Below are positions 36,222 through 43,770 of a stretch of 64,000 nt of DNA, one piece after another. The position numbers and the translations under genes were made by a program. The notes below the pieces were generated by a model that made no database searches, was not told the DNA's origin, and saw only the letters and a list, made by a program, of their open reading frames with translations. Location: NCBI RefSeq assembly GCF_020149765.1, contig NZ_CP083809.1:3286001-3350000 (forward strand), in the 5' to 3' direction. Position 1 is the stretch's first letter, and every line of letters begins with the position of its first letter. The DNA comes from Pantoea agglomerans. Lineage in GTDB: Bacteria; Pseudomonadota; Gammaproteobacteria; Enterobacterales; Enterobacteriaceae.

Positions 36222-37544
36222 ATGATGAACTCTACGCTGCGCTCGACCAAAATTCGCTGGTGGATCGCTGGCCTGATGTGGCTGGCGGTCGCCATTAACT
36301 ATATTGACCGGACGGTGCTCTCCGCCGCCGCACCGCATCTGATCACCGAGCTGGAGATCAACCCGGAGATGATGGGCCTGATTATGGCCGCCTTCTTCTG
36401 GTCTTATGCGCTGCTGCAAATCCCGGCGGGCTGGTTCGCCGACCGTTTTGGTCAGAAAAAAGGGCTCGGCATCGCAGTCGGCTGGTGGTCGATCGCCACC
36501 ATGGCGATGGGCCTGGCGACCGGCTTTAAATCGCTGCTGGCGCTGCGCCTGGCGCTGGGCGTCGGTGAAGCGGCCGCCTATCCCAGCAACGCGGGCATCG
36601 CCGCGCGCTGGTTCCCGGATCGCGAACGCGCCACCGTATCGGGGCTGTTCGACAGCGCCTCGAAATTCGGCGGCGCGGTGGCGATGCCGCTCATCGTCTG
36701 GATGATCGCCATGGTGGACTGGCGCATTACCTTTCTGGTTATCGGCGCCATCGGCCTGTTCTGGGTCATCGCCTGGTATTTTATCTATGCCGAGAACCCG
36801 GAAGACCATAAAAGGATCGACCAGAACGAAGTGCGTCTGATCCGCGACGGCCAGGCGCAGAAACATGGTGAGAAAGGCGTGCGGCCGATGAAGTGGTACC
36901 GGCTGCTGCGCTACCGCAATATCTGGGCGATGTGCATCGGCTTTTTCACCATCAATTACACCTCCTACTTTTTTATTACCTGGCTGCCGACCTATCTGGT
37001 GAAAGACAAGGGCATGGACTTTCTGAAGATGGGCTTCGTCGCCGCGCTGCCGCTGATCTGCGGCATGGTGATCGAGGTGCTGGCGGGCTGGGCGTCGGAT
37101 CGCATGGTGCATAAAAAGGTGCTGTCGCTGACCGCCACGCGCAAGCTGTTTCTGACCATTGGCTTGCTGATGGCGCTCTGCATCGGGTTCGCGCCCTTTA
37201 CCGAATCGGTGTTTATGACCGTGCTGCTGCTCTGTATCGCCAAGTCGGGCACCACCGTGGCCGCCTCGCAGGTCTGGGCGCTGCCGGGCGACGTGGCGCC
37301 GAAAAACAGCGTCTCTATCGTCGCCGGGCTGCAGAATACGGTGTCGAATATGGGCGGCGCGGTCGGCCCGATTATCACCGGCGCGATTGTTGGCGCCACC
37401 GGCAATTTTACCTGGGCGCTGGTTTTCTCCGCCGTGCTGGTGGTTATCGGCATCCTCAACTATCTGTTCCTGATGGGCAAGGTTGAGCCGATTGTCGATA
37501 AAGAGAAAGCGCCAGAGCCGCAGGCGGTCGCCAGCAGCGTCTGA
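36222..37544 (+). CDS. MFS transporter, ACS (sugar-acid/anion) family
   Basis: A 440-residue 12-TM major facilitator of the anion:cation symporter type (relatives carry glucarate, hexuronates, tartrate). Diagnostic stretches: the first TM with INYIDRTVLSAAAPHL and the loop RFGQKKGLG between TM2 and TM3. It closes the rightward operon and is the only carrier in the cluster, so it is the probable entry route for the substrate, most likely a sugar acid. A terminator follows directly. Confidence 0.88.
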   Translation: MMNSTLRSTKIRWWIAGLMWLAVAINYIDRTVLSAAAPHLITELEINPEMMGLIMAAFFWSYALLQIPAGWFADRFGQKKGLGIAVGWWSIATMAMGLATGFKSLLALRLALGVGEAAAYPSNAGIAARWFPDRERATVSGLFDSASKFGGAVAMPLIVWMIAMVDWRITFLVIGAIGLFWVIAWYFIYAENPEDHKRIDQNEVRLIRDGQAQKHGEKGVRPMKWYRLLRYRNIWAMCIGFFTINYTSYFFITWLPTYLVKDKGMDFLKMGFVAALPLICGMVIEVLAGWASDRMVHKKVLSLTATRKLFLTIGLLMALCIGFAPFTESVFMTVLLLCIAKSGTTVAASQVWALPGDVAPKNSVSIVAGLQNTVSNMGGAVGPIITGAIVGATGNFTWALVFSAVLVVIGILNYLFLMGKVEPIVDKEKAPEPQAVASSV

Positions 37545-37556
37545 CAGGCGCGGGCA

Positions 37557-37586
37557 AAAAGGCTCTGATGGCGATCGGAGCCTTTT
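37557..37586 (+). terminator. Terminator of the catabolic rightward operon
   Basis: Arms AAAAGGCTC (37557-37565) and GAGCCTTTT (37578-37586) with a 12-base loop and a T-run in the right arm. It lies 12 bases after the MFS gene stop. Confidence 0.75.
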
Positions 37587-37687
37587 TGCGTTTAACGCGG
37601 CGCAATATTGATCAGGCTACCCGCCTGCAAGAGTGGCTTGAAACGGCGGTGCTGACGGCGTTCAGCGATCGGAGTGGCCGCGCTGAC

Positions 37688-38050
37688 TCAGCGCCCCTGT
37701 AAAAACTGGCGGTAGGCGTTCATAACGGCAAGAAAATCCTCCACGCCGCAGAACGACAGGCTCTCTTCGTCGTAGTAGTTCATGCCTTCTTCCAGCCCGT
37801 CATCCTCTAAGGCAAGGTGGTTAGCGCGGATCATGATCTCTTCATCGTCCATCCACAGCGTATATTCATGGCCAATGCGCTGCCACTGGCGCTCGCTGCC
37901 CTTGATACTACGCATCGCGGCTTCGACCTCGTCCAGCAGCGCCAGGTTTTCTTTCACTTCCTCGTTAAACCAGTGGCCCACCGCTTCGTGATCCATTGAC
38001 ATGCGTACTTTCACCTGCCCGGTGAGATCGCGTAAAAATTCGTATTCCAT
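37688..38050 (-). CDS. yacL: UPF0231 family protein YacL
   Basis: A 120-residue acidic cytoplasmic protein matching E. coli YacL throughout ([20 protein letters not shown] start, [10 protein letters not shown] end). No biochemical function is established. Its place next to acnB is conserved; in E. coli speD lies on its other side, and here the sugar-acid cluster is inserted between them. Confidence 0.94.
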   Translation of the reverse strand: MEYEFLRDLTGQVKVRMSMDHEAVGHWFNEEVKENLALLDEVEAAMRSIKGSERQWQRIGHEYTLWMDDEEIMIRANHLALEDDGLEEGMNYYDEESLSFCGVEDFLAVMNAYRQFLQGR

Positions 38051-38163
38051 GGGCTAACCCTTTGGTTAATGACGCGAGTGAATCCGCACCAGAATAGTGT
38101 GTGCGCATCATCAACGCTAAAGTGAGATCGGGGCGACATTATTGCGGGGAAAAGGCAAAAGAA

Positions 38164-38192
38164 AAAGGGGCGATTATCGCCCCTTTGTTTTT
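38164..38192. terminator. Bidirectional terminator 3' of acnB
   Basis: Nine-base stem AAAGGGGCG / CGCCCCTTT with ATTAT loop. A T-run follows on the right, and an A-rich run on the left gives a T-run for leftward transcripts, ending acnB. Confidence 0.8.
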
Positions 38193-38203
38193 TAGTGAGT
38201 CAC

Positions 38204-40801
38204 TCAGACCGCAGTCTGGAAAATCACATTGTCTGCTTTATCGGTGTACTGATCCAGCTGGTCAAAGTTGAGGTAGCGGTATGTGTCGCTGGCAGTTTTA
38301 TCCACCTGCACCATAAACTGCTGATACTCATCCGGCGTCGGCAGTTTGCCGAGCAGCGACGCGACCGCAGCCAGTTCAGCCGATGCCAGGTAGACGTTAG
38401 CGCCGGTGCCGAGACGGTTCGGGAAGTTACGCGTCGAGGTAGAAACCACCGTCGCGCCGTCCTGCACGCGCGCCTGGTTACCCATGCAGAGCGAGCAGCC
38501 CGGGATCTCGATACGCGCACCGCTCTTACCGAAGACGCTGTAGTAGCCCTCTTCAGTCAGCTGAGCCGCATCCATCTTGGTCGGCGGCGCAACCCACAGG
38601 CGGGTCGGCAGCTGGCCTTTATGGCTGTCGAGCAGCTTACCTGCCGCGCGGAAGTGACCGATGTTGGTCATGCACGAACCGATAAACACTTCGTCGATCT
38701 TCTCGCCCTGCACGTCAGAGAGCAGGCGCGCGTCGTCCGGATCGTTCGGCGCGCAGAGGATCGGCTCTTTGATATCGGCCAGATCGATCTCGATAACCGC
38801 CGCGTATTCGGCGTCGGCGTCCGCTTCCAGCAGCTGCGGATCCGCCAGCCATTTTTCCATGCCCTGGATACGACGCTCCAGCGTACGGCGATCGCCGTAG
38901 CCTTCTGCGATCATCCACTTCAGCAGCACGATGTTGGAGCTGAGGTATTCGATAATCGGCGCTTTATCGAGCTTGATGGTACAGCCCGCCGCTGAGCGCT
39001 CAGCAGACGCATCGGTCAGTTCAAACGCCTGCTCGACTTTCAGATCCGGCAGACCTTCGATCTCCAGGATGCGGCCAGAGAAGATGTTCTTTTTGCCTTT
39101 CTTCTCAACGGTCAGCAGGCCCTGTTTGATGGCGTACAGCGGGATGGCGTGCACCAGATCGCGCAGGGTGATGCCCGGCTGCATTTTGCCTTTAAAGCGT
39201 ACCAGTACAGATTCCGGCATATCGAGCGGCATGACGCCGGTCGCGGCGGCGAAAGCCACCAGGCCAGAACCCGCCGGGAACGAGATGCCGATCGGGAAGC
39301 GGGTGTGCGAGTCGCCGCCGGTGCCGACGGTGTCCGGCAGCAGCATGCGGTTCAGCCATGAGTGGATAACGCCGTCGCCCGGACGCAGCGAGACGCCGCC
39401 GCGGTTCATAATGAAGTCCGGCAGCGTGTGGTGCGTGTTAACGTCGACCGGCTTCGGATAGGCGGCAGTGTGGCAGAATGACTGCATCACCAGATCGGCG
39501 GAGAAGCCGAGGCACGCCAGATCTTTCAGCTCGTCGCGCGTCATAGGACCGGTGGTGTCCTGAGAACCTACCGAGGTCATCTTCGGTTCGCAGTAAGCGC
39601 CAGGGCGGACGCCTTCAACGCCACAGGCGCGACCAACCATTTTCTGCGCCAGCGAGTAGCCGCGCGTGCTTTCCGCCACGTCTTTCGCCTGACGGAACAC
39701 GTCGCTGTGTGGCAGGCCCAGCGATTCACGCGCTTTGCTGGTGAGGCCGCGGCCGATAATCAGCGGAATACGGCCGCCGGCGCGGACTTCGTCGATGAGC
39801 ACGTCGGTTTTCAGCTCAAAGCTGGCCAGCAGCTCGCCGGTTTCGTGGTTGCGCACTTCGCCTTTGTACGGGTAGACGTCGATCACGTCGCCCATGTTCA
39901 GCTCGCCTACATCAACTTCGATCGGCAGCGCGCCCGCATCTTCCATTGTGTTGAAGAAGATTGGTGCGATTTTGCTGCCCAGCACCAGACCGCCGCCTTT
40001 TTTGTTCGGGACGTTCGGGATGTCGTCACCCATGAACCAGAGTACGGAGTTGGTTGCCGATTTACGCGAAGAGCCGGTGCCGACGACGTCGCCGACGTAA
40101 GCCAGCGGATAGCCTTTGGCCTGCAGCGCTTCAATCTGCTTGATCGGGCCGACGTTGCCCGGCTCATCCGGGTTGATGCCTTCACGTGCGTTTTTCAGCA
40201 TTGCCAGCGCGTGCAGTGGAATATCTGGACGAGACCATGCATCCGGCGCCGGAGAGAGGTCGTCGGTGTTGGTTTCGCCGGTCACTTTGAACACGGTGAC
40301 GGTAATTTTTTCTGCCAGCTCAGGGCGTGACAGGTACCACTCGGCGTTCGCCCAGGATTGCATTACCTGCTGCGCATGGGTATTGCCCGCTTTCGCTTTT
40401 TCTTCAACGTCGTAGAAGTTGTCAAACATCAGCAGCGTGTGCGACAGCGCTTTGGCGGCAATCGGGGCCAGCTTCTCGTTGTCCAGCGCCTCAATCAGCG
40501 GATGAATGTTGTAACCGCCTTGCATAGTGCCGAGCAGTTCAATCGCTTTTTCAGGGGATACCAGAGGAGAGGTCGTTTCGCCTTTAGCAACCGCGGCAAG
40601 GAAACCCGCTTTAACGTAGGCGGCTTCATCAACGCCGGGTGGGACACGGTTGACCAACAGATCGGTCAGGAATTCTTCTTCACCCGCTGGCGGGTTTTTC
40701 AGCAGTTCAACCAGCGCGGCCATCTGGGAAGCATCTAACGGCTTAGGTACGATCCCCTGGGCAGCACGCTCAGCAACGTGCTTACGGTATTCTACTAGCA
40801 C
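38204..40801 (-). CDS. acnB: Aconitate hydratase B AcnB
   Basis: Main TCA-cycle aconitase, interconverting citrate and isocitrate; its apo form also binds RNA in iron starvation. It has 865 residues, the same as E. coli. Cluster ligands lie in [10 protein letters not shown] and GCSLCMGNQ (about positions 710, 769 and 772). The start is a GTG (40801) behind GAGGAGAAC, giving [14 protein letters not shown]. coli uses ATG at this codon. A longer frame upstream is rejected because it precedes this ribosome site. Confidence 0.96.
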   Translation of the reverse strand: MLVEYRKHVAERAAQGIVPKPLDASQMAALVELLKNPPAGEEEFLTDLLVNRVPPGVDEAAYVKAGFLAAVAKGETTSPLVSPEKAIELLGTMQGGYNIHPLIEALDNEKLAPIAAKALSHTLLMFDNFYDVEEKAKAGNTHAQQVMQSWANAEWYLSRPELAEKITVTVFKVTGETNTDDLSPAPDAWSRPDIPLHALAMLKNAREGINPDEPGNVGPIKQIEALQAKGYPLAYVGDVVGTGSSRKSATNSVLWFMGDDIPNVPNKKGGGLVLGSKIAPIFFNTMEDAGALPIEVDVGELNMGDVIDVYPYKGEVRNHETGELLASFELKTDVLIDEVRAGGRIPLIIGRGLTSKARESLGLPHSDVFRQAKDVAESTRGYSLAQKMVGRACGVEGVRPGAYCEPKMTSVGSQDTTGPMTRDELKDLACLGFSADLVMQSFCHTAAYPKPVDVNTHHTLPDFIMNRGGVSLRPGDGVIHSWLNRMLLPDTVGTGGDSHTRFPIGISFPAGSGLVAFAAATGVMPLDMPESVLVRFKGKMQPGITLRDLVHAIPLYAIKQGLLTVEKKGKKNIFSGRILEIEGLPDLKVEQAFELTDASAERSAAGCTIKLDKAPIIEYLSSNIVLLKWMIAEGYGDRRTLERRIQGMEKWLADPQLLEADADAEYAAVIEIDLADIKEPILCAPNDPDDARLLSDVQGEKIDEVFIGSCMTNIGHFRAAGKLLDSHKGQLPTRLWVAPPTKMDAAQLTEEGYYSVFGKSGARIEIPGCSLCMGNQARVQDGATVVSTSTRNFPNRLGTGANVYLASAELAAVASLLGKLPTPDEYQQFMVQVDKTASDTYRYLNFDQLDQYTDKADNVIFQTAV

Positions 40802-40894
40802 GACGTTCTCCTCGCTCACATTGTATGGGTCTCCGGTGCACCCTGATGCTAAGCATTCCATGAGTAGGGTAAGGTGCCCGGTTCCGCGTGGGGC

Positions 40895-40923
40895 AGCATA
40901 GCAGGGTTCAGGCTGTTTGTTAA
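40895..40923 (-). promoter_or_regulatory. Putative sigma-70 promoter of acnB
   Basis: Read leftward: -35 TTAACA and -10 TATGCT with a 17-base spacer, followed by an mRNA leader of about 90 bases. The arrangement resembles the E. coli acnB 5' region; the start site is inferred. Confidence 0.55.
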
Positions 40924-41234
40924 TCCGTTTACAAAAACACAACATAATTAACAGGGGTAAATTGTGCGGTTTTTGCGTTTATGGGCTAGCTGAGAAGTGA
41001 GGGCAAGAAATGAGGCAGATTTTGTTAATTTGCTCTGGCCTGAAGATAGCTGCATCAAGAAATAACTCAGCAGTGCCGAAGGTGTTGATATAACTTTTGG
41101 ATTAATTTTTTATGAGGAGACAGGCGTATTGGTTATGGGTTACGCGTTAAAATGAAGTAAACGGAGGTTTAAAATAAGAATGTCTGTTTGAGGTTGTCTG
41201 TACACTATGACTGCCTGTGAGCTGCGTATGTGTC

Positions 41235-41322
41235 TTTCCAGGCTGCCTGTACGGCAGTGAACTGCTGGTGCGTTTTACCGGCGAGATGCAAAAATTTCCA
41301 GGCTGCCTGTACGGCAGTGAAC
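41235..41322 (-). CRISPR. Type I-F CRISPR mini-array: two repeats, one spacer
   Basis: Two identical 28-base repeats (41235-41262 and 41295-41322) flank one 32-base spacer (41263-41294). The 28/32 geometry is exactly type I-F. On the minus strand the repeat begins GTTCACTGCCGTACAGGCAG and ends CCTGGAAA, two bases different from the solitary repeat at 29589, both in the 8-base part that becomes the crRNA 5' handle. The Cas6f stem is intact. A leader lies to the right, so transcription is leftward. No cas genes are present, so this is an orphan array that would need factors in trans. Confidence 0.9.
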
Positions 41323-41449
41323 TGTTGCCAACACATTCTAACTTGCTCATTAGAAATTATTTTTGACCAAATCCTCATCAAAACCCTTTTTCGCAGAATC
41401 AAAATAAATCAATAAAAATCAAAAACTTAATTTTGAAAGAAAAAACAGG
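41323..41449 (-). promoter_or_regulatory. CRISPR I-F leader of the mini-array
   Basis: AT-rich region right of the array. Blocks shared with the 29617 leader: CTAACTTGCTCAT (41338-41350), 15 bases from the repeat; CAAAACCCTTTTT from 41379, offset 57; and TAATTTTGAAAGAAAAAACA (41428-41447). A perfect match to the IHF consensus WATCAANNNNTTR (AATCAAAAACTTA) lies at 41417-41429. IHF-bent leaders are needed for I-F spacer acquisition in well-studied systems, so this leader may still be competent. Confidence 0.72.
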
Positions 41450-41547
41450 GTATGGGTCGCGCCAGTTATCGTTCATTATTTTCTTCCATCTGCCCCTAAG
41501 CCTTCAAGTTAACTCAGATAAAATCCAGAAAGCCCTGACAAGAAATA

Positions 41548-41990
41548 ATGGGTACGCGTCCGGCATCGGGATTGATAATTCTTTCACCTGAAAACCATAT
41601 CCTTCTTTTTCAGTTTCAACCTGAAAACGATGTACTTACAGGAAACTCGTACCAGGCAACGCCCGACGGTGGACTCAAAGAAGATGAATCTTTCGAAGAA
41701 GCAGCATCGCGAGAACTTTACGAAGAAACAGGCTTTATATATAAAGCGCCCGGCTTACAGGTAGCAAAAAACAGCTCAGGATGATGCTGCCGAGTGGAGA
41801 AACGGTTCTTACGGACGAGCGTTTCTTTGTGGTTAGGGTGAACAGTCAGGAGGCCGATGTCATCGGCTGGAGTAACAATGAGCAGCACTTCACCCAGAGA
41901 CACCACTGGAGGACAAAAGAGGAGATTGAGCAATCAAGCGAAACTATCTTTTCTCGCGATCTCATCATCAAGTCGATGCAACTAAAATAA
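41548..41990 (+). pseudogene. NUDIX hydrolase, frameshifted at an A6 run
   Basis: The first part (41548-41784) holds a full NUDIX box, G41-x5-E47-x7-RELYEETGF, so the fold is of a nucleoside-diphosphate-X hydrolase. The frame stops at 41784, but the sequence continues in another frame to 41990 (MMLPSGETVLTDERF...). One extra A in the run at 41766-41771 would join both parts into a 148-residue protein reading VAKKQLRMMLPSGE. Causes could be a true inactivating deletion, a sequencing error, or slippage on the A-run that still makes some protein. The DNA is more AT-rich than neighbouring core genes, suggesting acquisition. Substrate unknown. Confidence 0.8.
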
Positions 41991-42001
41991 ACCCGCCCAT
42001 A

Positions 42002-42027
42002 AAAAAGCCCCCTTTCGGAGGCTTTTT
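42002..42027. terminator. Bidirectional terminator between NUDIX gene and lpd
   Basis: AAAAAGCC / GGCTTTTT stem extended by two further pairs around one mismatch, with a TTTC loop and T-runs in both directions. It ends lpd leftward and the NUDIX gene rightward. Confidence 0.82.
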
Positions 42028-42046
42028 CTGAACCAGCAAAAGAAAC

Positions 42047-43471
42047 TTACTTCTTCTTCGCTTTCGGGTTCGGCAGGTCGGTAATGCTGCCTTCGAAGAT
42101 CTCAGCCGCCAGGCCAACCGACTCGTGCAGCGTCGGGTGCGCATGAATGGTCAGCGCCATATCTTCCGCATCGCAGCCCATCTCGATCGCCAGACCGATT
42201 TCACCCAGCAGCTCGCCGCCGTTGGTGCCGACAACCGCGCCGCCGATAACACGATGCGTCTCTTTATCGAAAATCAGCTTGGTCATGCCGTCAGCGCAGT
42301 CAGAGGCGATAGCACGGCCAGAAGCCGCCCACGGGAAGGTCGCCGTCTCGTAGCTGATGCCCTTCTCTTTCGCTTCTTTCTCAGTCAGGCCAACCCACGC
42401 CACTTCCGGCTCGGTATAGGCAATTGACGGGATCACTTTCGGATCGAAGTAGTGCTTCATGCCGGCGATAACTTCTGCCGCCACGTGGCCTTCATGCACG
42501 CCTTTATGCGCCAGCATCGGCTGGCCGACGATATCGCCGATAGCGTAGATGTGCGGCACGTTGGTACGCATCTGCTTGTCGACGCGGATAAAGCCGCGGT
42601 CGTCCACTTCCACGCCCGCTTTGCCAGCATCCAGACCTTTACCGTTCGGCACGCGGCCGATCGCCACCAGCACCGCGTCGTAACGCTGCGGTTCAGCTGG
42701 AGCTTTCTTGCCTTCCATCGTGACGTAGATACCGTCTTCTTTCGCTTCAACCGCGGTGACTTTGGTTTCCAGCATCAGGTTGAACTGCTTAGCGATGCGC
42801 TTGGTGAATACTTTCACCACATCTTTATCGGCTGCCGGGATAACCTGGTCAAACATCTCAACCACGTCAATCTGCGAACCCAGCGCATGGTAAACGGTAC
42901 CCATTTCCAGACCGATGATACCGCCGCCCATTACCAGCATACGCTCTGGCACTTCTTTCAGCTCCAGCGCATCGGTAGAGTCCCATACGCGCGGGTCGTC
43001 GTGCGGGATAAACGGCAGCGTAATCGGACGAGAGCCAGCCGCGATAATAGCGTTGTCGAAGTTGATGGTGGTCGCGCCGCCTTCTCCTTCCACAACCAGA
43101 GTATTTGCACCGGTGAATTTGCCCAGGCCGTTAACCACTTTAACTTTACGACCTTTCGCCATGCCAGCAAGACCGCCGGTCAGCTGGTTGATGACTTTCT
43201 CTTTCCAGGTGCGGACTTTGTTGATGTCCGTAGAGGGCTGACCAAACACGATGCCGTGCTCTTCCAGGGCTTTCGCCTCTTCGATCACCTTAGCAACGTG
43301 CAGCAGCGCTTTTGACGGGATACAGCCTACGTTCAGACAGACACCACCGAGGGTGCTGTAACGCTCTACCAGTACGGTTTCCAGACCTAAATCAGCGCAA
43401 CGGAAGGCTGCAGAGTAACCTGCAGGACCAGCCCCAAGTACCACGACCTGGGTTTTAATCTCTGTACTCAT
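42047..43471 (-). CDS. lpd: Dihydrolipoyl dehydrogenase Lpd (E3)
   Basis: FAD enzyme that reoxidises dihydrolipoyl groups of the pyruvate and 2-oxoglutarate dehydrogenases and the glycine cleavage system. It has 474 residues, the E. coli length. The FAD loop is GAGPAGYS; the redox pair is Cys45/Cys50 in GGVCLNVGCIPSK; the catalytic His-Glu is in HAHPTLHES. Two adjacent ATGs occur; the second (43471) is preferred for spacing to AAGAGG and family length. It has 299 bases before it, so besides read-through from aceF it probably has its own promoter. Confidence 0.97.
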   Translation of the reverse strand: MSTEIKTQVVVLGAGPAGYSAAFRCADLGLETVLVERYSTLGGVCLNVGCIPSKALLHVAKVIEEAKALEEHGIVFGQPSTDINKVRTWKEKVINQLTGGLAGMAKGRKVKVVNGLGKFTGANTLVVEGEGGATTINFDNAIIAAGSRPITLPFIPHDDPRVWDSTDALELKEVPERMLVMGGGIIGLEMGTVYHALGSQIDVVEMFDQVIPAADKDVVKVFTKRIAKQFNLMLETKVTAVEAKEDGIYVTMEGKKAPAEPQRYDAVLVAIGRVPNGKGLDAGKAGVEVDDRGFIRVDKQMRTNVPHIYAIGDIVGQPMLAHKGVHEGHVAAEVIAGMKHYFDPKVIPSIAYTEPEVAWVGLTEKEAKEKGISYETATFPWAASGRAIASDCADGMTKLIFDKETHRVIGGAVVGTNGGELLGEIGLAIEMGCDAEDMALTIHAHPTLHESVGLAAEIFEGSITDLPNPKAKKK

Positions 43472-43686
43472 CATGACCTCTTAGTTGTGATCCGGCGGGT
43501 CAGACGTAGAGCGCTTCTCATCAGGCTGGTCGGCCACTTGCATCCGGGCAGTGCGCGACGCCTTGCGTATCTTGAGTACGCTGCGGGTTCTGCGCGCTGG
43601 GCGTCAACAACTGACTGCGCCAGGTACGCCTGACGAAACAGGCTCACGATGTCCTTTGCTCCACCGGGACATTTATCACCGCAAGA

Positions 43687-43704
43687 GTTTACAGAATTGT
43701 TAAC
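43687..43704. promoter_or_regulatory. Candidate ArcA-type site upstream of lpd
   Basis: On the minus strand, GTTAACAATTCTGTAAAC contains two GTTAA-like elements 11 bases apart, the repeat pattern of ArcA boxes. lpd is repressed by ArcA in E. coli. No exact promoter elements are claimed in this interval. Confidence 0.35.
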
Positions 43705-43740
43705 AAACTGCAAACCGCGATGCCACGAATCTTTTACAAC

Positions 43741-43762
43741 AAGGCCGGCGATTGCCGGCCTT
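43741..43762. terminator. Strong hairpin 3' of aceF
   Basis: A perfect 9-bp stem AAGGCCGGC / GCCGGCCTT with GATT loop directly after the aceF stop. The T-run is weak leftward, so it may be a partial terminator or 3' protection before lpd. Confidence 0.6.
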
Positions 43763-43770
43763 GATTGTGC

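Larger units (their letters stand above)
40802..41547. other. 746-base accessory region between acnB and the NUDIX gene
   Basis: No protein gene is supported. It contains the acnB promoter and leader (40802-40923), about 260 AT-rich bases without recognised features, the type I-F CRISPR mini-array (41235-41322), its leader (41323-41449) and the short 5' region of the NUDIX gene. E. coli has yacH in the acnB-lpd interval. The AT-rich composition contrasts with both flanking core genes. Confidence 0.7.

Noticed and set aside
35208..37112. 634-codon open frame on the minus strand
   Set aside because: It is antisense to two clear genes (2-hydroxyacid dehydrogenase and MFS carrier), is rich in His/Arg/Gln as expected from the reverse of GC-rich codons, and has no family features.
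41781..41990. Separate 69-residue gene after the NUDIX fragment
   Set aside because: Its sequence continues the NUDIX protein after a one-base shift at the A-run, so it is treated as the second half of one broken gene.
29526..41990. Tn7-like I-F3 CRISPR-associated transposon
   Set aside because: No tnsA/B/C, tniQ, cas8f/5f, cas7f or cas6f genes and no transposon ends are visible; I-F repeats alone do not make such an element.
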